In this document: in pieces, positions 6,763 to 10,942 of the stretch | Layout of the letters: the number at the start of each line of letters is the position of its first letter | Position numbering within the stretch: the first letter of the stretch is position 1 | Source of the DNA: Gammaproteobacteria bacterium | Lineage (GTDB): Bacteria > Pseudomonadota > Gammaproteobacteria > GRL18 | Length of the DNA: 10,942 nt | NCBI GenBank assembly: GCA_023144715.1 | Contig: JAGLFC010000169.1 | Location: 1-10,942 of the forward strand | Direction: 5' to 3' | Notes under the pieces: generated by a model | Seen by the model: the letters and a program-made list of their open reading frames with translations, nothing else | The model's database searches: none | What the model was told of the DNA's origin: nothing | Position numbers and translations under genes: made by a program

Positions 6763-8619
6763 CTATTCTTTATTTTTGTTACGTCTCTGATGATGAGCAC
6801 GGTCATTCGCTTTACGACCTTTACCACTTTTATTTTGACCACCGTATTTTTTAGGGGGAGGACTATTACTTGAACCACCAGAAAAAGCAGTGATTTTTAA
6901 TTGTTGCTGACAGACCCAAGCTTTTTGTAAATCTTGAAACACATCCTTAGGCATACCATCGGGTAAATCAACTACAGAATACCCATCAAAAATTTCTATT
7001 TGACCAATCATTTTGCTATCAAGACCTGCTTCATTGGCAATAGCACCCACAATATTACCGGGTTTTACACCATGATCATAGCCTACTTCAACTCGAAAAC
7101 GCTTCATTTCTACATCAGGCATCCCTTTTAAGGGTGTTGCTTGACCACCGAGTGCTTCTTTCTTTCTACGATTACTACGTTCGCCACCACGCTCACCCCT
7201 ATCACCACGCTGTCTTCTGCTACCACGATCATCAGATTCATTAAAACGCTTTTTATCTTTTAAATGTTTAAATTCAGATTCATTTAATAAGAATGATTTA
7301 TTATTATTTGAAATATGTGCTAAAGCGGCCGCAATATCAATCATTTCAACAGCATCATTTTCATGCAATTGATTAATGATGTCAGTAAAAATTTTATGAT
7401 CTTTACTATTTTGTAACTTTTCAATGGTGCTTAAAATAGTCTTTTTATAACGAGCAATACGCAATTCGTTAATATTTTTAACGGAAGGAATTTCCATCTC
7501 AGTCATGACTTGTTTGGTGGTACGCTCAATAGATTTTATTAAGCGTGTTTCACGACGAGAGACAAATAAAATCGCTTCACCAGAACGACCTGCACGTCCT
7601 GTTCGTCCAATACGATGTACATAAGATTCATTATCTCGTGGTGCATCATAATTCACAACATGGCTAATACGCTGTACGTCAAGACCTCGTGCCACCACAT
7701 CAGTAGCAATTAAGACATCCAATCGACCACGCTTTAATCGTTCCACAATGCGTTCACGACCATTTTGAGGAATATCACCATTTAAAGCTTCACAAGCAAA
7801 GCCCCGTGTTTGTAATTGATCAGCCAGCTCTAGGGTCATATTCTTAGTGTTAACAAAGACCAACATAGCATCATGATCTTCAAGTTCTAAAATACGCGTC
7901 AGGGCATCCAATTTGCTTGCACCATAAACACGCCAATAACGTTGACGAATGGTACTAGCGGTCATCGTTTTGGAGGCGACTTTAATCATTTCTGGTTTAA
8001 CCAGATATTTTTCTGCAATACGGCGAATAACCGTTGGCATGGTAGCAGAGAATAAGGCAATTTGTCGTGAATCAGGGGTTTGATCCAGTACCCATTCCAC
8101 ATCATCAATAAAACCCATACGAAGCATTTCATCAGCTTCATCTAATACCAATGTTTGTATATCACCAATTTTTAATGAGCCTTTACGGATATGATCCATT
8201 ACACGCCCTGGTGTACCCACAACAATATGTGCACCTCTTTTTAAACCGCGTAATTGTTCACTATAAGGTGCCCCTCCATAAATAGGGACGATGTTAATTT
8301 TGGGCAAATGTTTAGCATAGGTTTGGAAGGCTTCTGCCACTTGAATGGCAAGTTCCCGAGTAGGTGCTAACACCAGTACTTGTGTGCGTTTTAAATTCAG
8401 CTCAATATTACATAAAATAGGCAATGCAAATGCCGCAGTTTTACCTGTGCCTGTTTGTGCCTGACCAATAATATCTTTGCCTGCTAAAAGATGTGGGATA
8501 CTCTGTGCCTGTATCTCAGAAGGCGATGTATAACCAGAATCATTAACTGCTTGCAATATAGTGGGTTTTAAATCAAGAGAAGCAAATGATAAATCGGTGG
8601 AATTAGGATCGTTTGACAT
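6763..8619 (-). CDS. deaD: DEAD-box ATP-dependent RNA helicase, CsdA/DeaD type
   Basis: A full set of helicase motifs is present (numbered from the ATG at 8617-8619, 618 residues): Q motif around Phe12-Gln37, motif I AQTGTGKT 54-61, PTRELA 86-91, TPGR 136-139, DEAD 160-163, SAT 191-193, LVFVNT 253-258, ATDVVARGLD 305-314 and HRIGRTGR 335-342. After a helical linker and an Arg/Gly-rich segment (about 465-487) comes a DbpA-type RNA-binding domain (about 504-578), then a basic tail rich in Gly, Lys and Arg. This order and length match DeaD/CsdA, which unwinds structured RNA in ribosome assembly, cold adaptation and mRNA decay. A TTG two codons upstream (8623-8625) is also possible, but GAGG lies nine bases before the ATG and only three before the TTG, so the ATG is preferred. 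The helicase precedes the DUF58 operon; whether they share a transcript is unclear. Confidence 0.93.
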   Translation of the reverse strand: MSNDPNSTDLSFASLDLKPTILQAVNDSGYTSPSEIQAQSIPHLLAGKDIIGQAQTGTGKTAAFALPILCNIELNLKRTQVLVLAPTRELAIQVAEAFQTYAKHLPKINIVPIYGGAPYSEQLRGLKRGAHIVVGTPGRVMDHIRKGSLKIGDIQTLVLDEADEMLRMGFIDDVEWVLDQTPDSRQIALFSATMPTVIRRIAEKYLVKPEMIKVASKTMTASTIRQRYWRVYGASKLDALTRILELEDHDAMLVFVNTKNMTLELADQLQTRGFACEALNGDIPQNGRERIVERLKRGRLDVLIATDVVARGLDVQRISHVVNYDAPRDNESYVHRIGRTGRAGRSGEAILFVSRRETRLIKSIERTTKQVMTEMEIPSVKNINELRIARYKKTILSTIEKLQNSKDHKIFTDIINQLHENDAVEMIDIAAALAHISNNNKSFLLNESEFKHLKDKKRFNESDDRGSRRQRGDRGERGGERSNRRKKEALGGQATPLKGMPDVEMKRFRVEVGYDHGVKPGNIVGAIANEAGLDSKMIGQIEIFDGYSVVDLPDGMPKDVFQDLQKAWVCQQQLKITAFSGGSSNSPPPKKYGGQNKSGKGRKANDRAHHQRRNKNKE

Positions 8620-8658
8620 CGACAATGGCCTCGAAGGACAGGTTTAGGAAAACCAACC

Positions 8659-8664
8659 ATTATA
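8659..8664 (-). promoter_or_regulatory. candidate -10 box for the helicase gene
   Basis: Read on the minus strand this is a perfect TATAAT, preceded after 17 bases by GTGATT, a poor -35 (three of six). Transcription would begin near 8652, giving a leader of about 33 bases before the ATG. This is much shorter than the long cold-regulated leader known for E. coli csdA/deaD. A hairpin at 8688-8717 lies just upstream of the promoter. Confidence 0.4.
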
Positions 8665-8687
8665 CTTTATATTGATAAGATAATCAC

Positions 8688-8717
8688 TGACTATATTAAA
8701 TATTTATGATATAGCCA
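8688..8717. repeat. 9-bp imperfect inverted repeat between SCP2-like gene and helicase
   Basis: TGACTATAT at 8688-8696 pairs with ATATAGCCA at 8709-8717, with one mismatch and a 12-base AT-rich loop. It lies between the end of the SCP2-like gene and the helicase -10 box. It is not followed by a T-tract in the minus direction, so it is a poor intrinsic terminator; it could instead be a regulatory palindrome. Confidence 0.3.
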
Positions 8718-8761
8718 ATGATTAATACACAGTCTTATTAAACGTTTATTAAAAAGAGTGC

Positions 8762-9157
8762 TTACACTTGACCCATTGCTTCAAAACTTTTTACAAAAGG
8801 TGTTGCCATTCTTGGATCTTTAATCATTGCCTTGAAGTCACCTGTTTTAAACTTCATTTTACCTGTAGTGACCGCCATCCCCATACCTGCCATGCCAATT
8901 CCCTTACTGAGCCATTTTTCCCAATTTTTTTGATCGGCACGAATATCCCAACTGAGTTCACGATTATCGTATGCACCTGCCACAACGACTTCACCATTTT
9001 GTACATCAATAAAACCACGTGGATTATCATCACCAGGTACACCATAACCAATCACTGAATTAAAACCTATTTCAGCTAAAGCGTCTTTTAGAGCAGGATC
9101 AGAATTCCAGATACCTTGAAACGATTTCATCCACTCATCATCAAATAAATCTGCCAT
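8762..9157 (-). CDS. SCP2-like lipid-binding protein
   Basis: A 131-residue soluble protein with no signal peptide or membrane helix. The fold is inferred from the pattern: an acidic N-terminal helix (FDDEWMKSFQGIWNSDPALKD, about residues 5-25), beta strands around VIGYGVPGDDNPRGFIDVQNGEVVVAG, a SWDIRADQKNWEKWLSKG helix (about 69-86), a Gly/Met-rich hydrophobic turn GIGMAGMGMAVTTGKMKFKTGD, and a C-terminal amphipathic helix (AMIKDPRMATPFVKSFEAMG). The TGKMKFKTGD motif and what follows resemble the ligand tunnel end of SCP2 sterol-carrier domains. Such stand-alone bacterial SCP2 proteins bind lipids or fatty acyl groups, and the real ligand is unknown. A GGAGG ribosome site lies nine bases before the ATG. 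It follows the rhodanese gene by 73 bases and may share its transcript. Confidence 0.68.
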   Translation of the reverse strand: MADLFDDEWMKSFQGIWNSDPALKDALAEIGFNSVIGYGVPGDDNPRGFIDVQNGEVVVAGAYDNRELSWDIRADQKNWEKWLSKGIGMAGMGMAVTTGKMKFKTGDFKAMIKDPRMATPFVKSFEAMGQV

Positions 9158-9230
9158 TTACGTTATCCTCCAATCGGATTAAGTTTTTTATTAAAATAAA
9201 ATTATTACTACTTATATTACCAAAAACAAT

Positions 9231-9944
9231 TTAAGGTTTTACAACCGTCAAGCCTAAAATAAGCCATGTTTGCATACCACCTCTGAAATATTTTATCTTA
9301 TTTTCGGGATACCCATGTTTTAGTAAACTTCTAATGGCTCTAGGCGATTGCCCACACCACATGCCATTGCACCATAAAACAATGTCTTTTGCACCAGAAA
9401 AATCCCAGTTCTTATTATTATTACTATCACCAGACATCCAACCCCAAAAACTATCATCATCATTAATGGCTGATTTTCGTATCACTCCTAAAGTGATCAT
9501 CGCTTTGCGCAATTCTTTATCTGTTGGATCAAGTGCAAATGTTGTAAAAGGAATATTAATTGAACCGGGTATGGTGCCTTTTTTATGCCACCCTTCTGTT
9601 CTTGCGTCAATGAGCAAGCCAGAACCTTGTTTAACATCTAATGCCAAAAAATCAATCACTTCTAATTCACCTATTGTTACCACTTTTGATGAAGCTTGCA
9701 TAGGTTGAACACAAAAAGGAGGACAGTTCCGTGATGTTTTTGTAAATCCTCCTTTTAATATATTTTGTGTATTTTGATTACGTTCTATGCGAATAATATT
9801 ATCTTTATAATCAACATCAATATACGATAGATTATTACTAATACTAACCTCTCGTGCATAAAGAGATGATGAATAAGCAAATAGTACCGAAATACACAGC
9901 AAGGAGAAGATTTTTATTGATGTTGTTATTGATAGAGTGTTCAT
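9231..9944 (-). CDS. exported rhodanese-like domain protein
   Basis: A 237-residue protein with an N-terminal signal sequence (hydrophobic about residues 11-23, likely cut after SLYA near residue 30), so probably periplasmic. A short N-terminal region of about 60 residues contains an unusual Cys pair in SRNCPPFCVQPMQ (Cys74, Cys78). The rhodanese domain follows: GELEVIDFLAL, LLIDARTEGWHKKGTIPGSINIPF (about 110-133), an insert, then the active-site loop WCNGMWCGQSPRA with Cys192 and Cys197, and HGYPENKIKYFRGGMQTWLILGL at the end. The CxxxxCGQS loop is non-standard for a thiosulfate sulfurtransferase (usually CxxGxR) and suggests redox, persulfide or metal handling rather than classical rhodanese activity. 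The ATG has an AGG ten bases upstream. The unknown exported gene ends only 28 bases upstream, suggesting one operon. Confidence 0.85.
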   Translation of the reverse strand: MNTLSITTSIKIFSLLCISVLFAYSSSLYAREVSISNNLSYIDVDYKDNIIRIERNQNTQNILKGGFTKTSRNCPPFCVQPMQASSKVVTIGELEVIDFLALDVKQGSGLLIDARTEGWHKKGTIPGSINIPFTTFALDPTDKELRKAMITLGVIRKSAINDDDSFWGWMSGDSNNNKNWDFSGAKDIVLWCNGMWCGQSPRAIRSLLKHGYPENKIKYFRGGMQTWLILGLTVVKP

Positions 9945-9972
9945 TATGAATCAGCCTTTTATCGTTATATTA

Positions 9973-10404
9973 TTAATGGGTAGAAAGATACATTGATATG
10001 ATGTTTACCGATGAATTATATAACCGCTTATGTATCTTAAAATTACTATAAATAGTTTCTTTTTTAGTATTATTGAGATCTTTATAAAGATCATAACTTT
10101 CGGGGAAACCCTTTTTTAATGCTTGCTCAAAATCTTGTTGATTATTAATAAGCTTTCTTTTATTTAAAATTAATTCTTGTTCATTATTATTTTCTATAGA
10201 AGTTTGTTCAAGTTCATCATTCATTTCTATTTCTATTTCTGCTTCTGCCTCTGCTTCTAGTAGTCTTAGATAATCCTGTGATACAGAAAAAACATTTGGC
10301 GACATTAAAAAAATAAAACTGATTGTAAGTGTTTTATACATCAGTTTGGAGAGTATTAATTTTTGGAATAAATATATTCTAAATAATTTTAAAACAATAA
10401 TCAT
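9973..10404 (-). CDS. unrecognised exported protein with an EA/EI acidic repeat
   Basis: I do not recognise this protein. From the ATG at 10402-10404 it has 143 residues. An internal ATG at 10339-10341 would give 122 residues beginning MYKTLTISFIFLMSPNVFS, a clean signal peptide, and is the more natural start for an exported protein. The longer start has a weak AAGAAG ten bases upstream; the internal one has no ribosome site, so the choice is open. After the signal comes a strongly acidic repeat, LEAEAEAEIEIEM, then charged low-complexity sequence rich in Asn, Glu and Lys. The C-terminal part (QQDFEQALKKGFPESYDLYKDL onward, about the last 55 residues) looks like a small folded helical unit. 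Because it precedes the exported rhodanese by 28 bases, a shared periplasmic role is plausible. Its AT content is higher than the surrounding genes. Confidence 0.7.
   Translation of the reverse strand: MIIVLKLFRIYLFQKLILSKLMYKTLTISFIFLMSPNVFSVSQDYLRLLEAEAEAEIEIEMNDELEQTSIENNNEQELILNKRKLINNQQDFEQALKKGFPESYDLYKDLNNTKKETIYSNFKIHKRLYNSSVNIISMYLSTH
10223..10258 (-). repeat. six-unit hexanucleotide tandem repeat inside the unknown exported gene
   Basis: On the plus strand, three ATTTCT units (10223-10240) run into GCTTCT, GCCTCT and GCTTCT (10241-10258). On the coding strand these make the alternating Glu-Ala and Glu-Ile residues. The unit length is a multiple of three, so slippage would change repeat number without shifting frame. 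Confidence 0.85.
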
Positions 10405-10600
10405 AATAAATATTCTTCTTAGTTAATATTTTTATTAGTAAAAAAGGTCTTTATTGACTTTATTTCATTAATTTTTTTATTAAAATGAGACCTGTTTAGT
10501 ATTTATACACCTATTTATAGTTGACTATTGCATTAAAGTATATAAAGACAAACCCTAATTCATCATTTTTTTATTGATAAGTTTTGGCTAATATGTGTTT
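10405..10600. other. AT-rich gap between uvrA and the unknown exported gene, with nested inverted repeats
   Basis: This 196-base stretch is very AT-rich and holds no convincing gene. CCTATTTATA at 10510-10519 is the exact inverse complement of TATAAATAGG at 10602-10611, and AAACCCTA at 10550-10557 of TAGGGTTT at 10608-10615. Both right arms lie in the last codons of uvrA and share bases, so they would compete. AGGTCT at 10446-10451 and AGACCT near 10487 form a third, short pair. It must also contain the promoter of the gene that follows, but I cannot single one out. Confidence 0.4.
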
Positions 10601-10942
10601 TTATAAATAGGGTTTCAAATATTCTCCTGTATAAGAATGCTTATTTTTAACCAGTTTTTCGGGGGTGGTACACGCAATAATAGTCCCTCCTTTATCGCCA
10701 CCATCAGGGCCCATATCAATCAACCAGTCTGCGGTTTTGATCACATCCAAATTATGTTCAATAATCACCACAGTATTACCATGATCTCTGAGCTTAAAGA
10801 GTACCTTGAGTAATTGTTTAATATCAAAAAAGTGTAAACCTGTGGTCGGCTCATCAAGAATATAGAGTGTTTTTCCTGTATCACGCTTGGAAAGTTCTTT
10901 TGATAATTTCACGCGTTGTGCTTCTCCACCTGAAAGTGTGGT
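10601..10942 (-). CDS. uvrA: excinuclease ABC subunit A, C-terminal fragment (N-terminus beyond window)
   Basis: The frame is open from the right edge and ends at TAA 10601-10603, giving the last 113 codons of UvrA, whose full length is about 940 residues. It begins within the second ABC ATPase half: the signature TTLSGGEAQRVKLSKEL opens the fragment, Walker B TLYILDEPTTGLH follows, then the H-loop VVIIEHNLDVIKTADWLIDMGP, and the typical end SYTGEYLKPYL. UvrA2 with UvrB recognises bulky DNA lesions in nucleotide excision repair. The match to enterobacterial UvrA is close across the whole fragment. Truncation is caused by the window, not by mutation. Confidence 0.96.
   Translation of the reverse strand, partial: TTLSGGEAQRVKLSKELSKRDTGKTLYILDEPTTGLHFFDIKQLLKVLFKLRDHGNTVVIIEHNLDVIKTADWLIDMGPDGGDKGGTIIACTTPEKLVKNKHSYTGEYLKPYL

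Noticed and set aside
8740..8760. palindrome around AAACGTTT as a terminator
   Set aside because: There is no room for a loop, the stem is broken by a mismatch and no T-tract follows in the minus direction.
8768..9058. 96-codon plus-strand ORF opposite the SCP2-like gene
   Set aside because: It is antisense to a better-supported gene with a strong ribosome site. Its Cys/His/Thr-rich composition is what the complementary strand of that gene would give, and it has no ribosome site of its own that I can see.
9334..9708. 124-codon plus-strand ORF opposite the rhodanese gene
   Set aside because: It is a shadow of the rhodanese reading frame, which has a signal peptide and clear domain motifs on the minus strand.
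10445..10492. AGGTCT/AGACCT pair as a terminator or operator
   Set aside because: Only six bases pair across a 35-base AT-rich loop, too weak to stand as its own feature.

Overview
The window is AT-rich and densely coded, and looks chromosomal. It most resembles a gammaproteobacterium: CorC, HemD, the CsdA/DeaD-type helicase and the UvrA C-terminus read like divergent versions of the enterobacterial and pseudomonad proteins. A SoxW-like periplasmic thioredoxin, an exported rhodanese-like protein and a stand-alone SCP2-like protein would suit a sulfur-oxidising or methylotrophic lineage. That last point is inference from gene content, and no genus can be named. I see no tRNA, rRNA, insertion sequence, phage gene or CRISPR array.

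Layout. At the left edge lies corC (minus, C-terminus cut by the window), followed by a 202-base gap holding a small hairpin and a possible 17-codon upstream ORF, then hemD (minus). A 56-base divergent spacer separates hemD from a plus-strand pair: an exported thioredoxin-like protein with a CPYC motif, and an overlapping GIY-YIG small endonuclease-like protein that starts with GTG. The GIY-YIG gene converges on, and overlaps by 11 bases, the end of a minus-strand three-gene operon (read from 6650 down to 2690): DUF58 protein, TgpA-type membrane transglutaminase, and an RlaP-like nucleotidyltransferase. Its genes are joined by 4-base ATGA overlaps.

Upstream, on the same strand, are a DEAD-box RNA helicase with a C-terminal DbpA-type RNA-binding domain, an SCP2-like lipid-binding protein, an exported rhodanese-like protein, an unrecognised exported protein with an EA/EI repeat, and the C-terminal end of uvrA at the right edge. 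Everything from uvrA to the RlaP-like gene is co-directional. It is probably several transcripts, because a good -10 box precedes the helicase.

How they work together. CorC and HemD are housekeeping (divalent metal tolerance, tetrapyrrole synthesis), as are UvrA (excision repair) and the helicase (RNA remodelling). DUF58 plus TgpA is a conserved envelope-associated pair that usually has a MoxR AAA+ ATPase directly upstream; none is present here, and an RlaP-like nucleotidyltransferase is coupled downstream instead. The unknown exported protein and the exported rhodanese probably form a unit, with the SCP2-like gene possibly part of it. The most interesting points are the unusual partner of the DUF58/TgpA pair and the unknown-rhodanese-SCP2 cluster. 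I do not see convincing evidence for a wholly new defence or mobile system.
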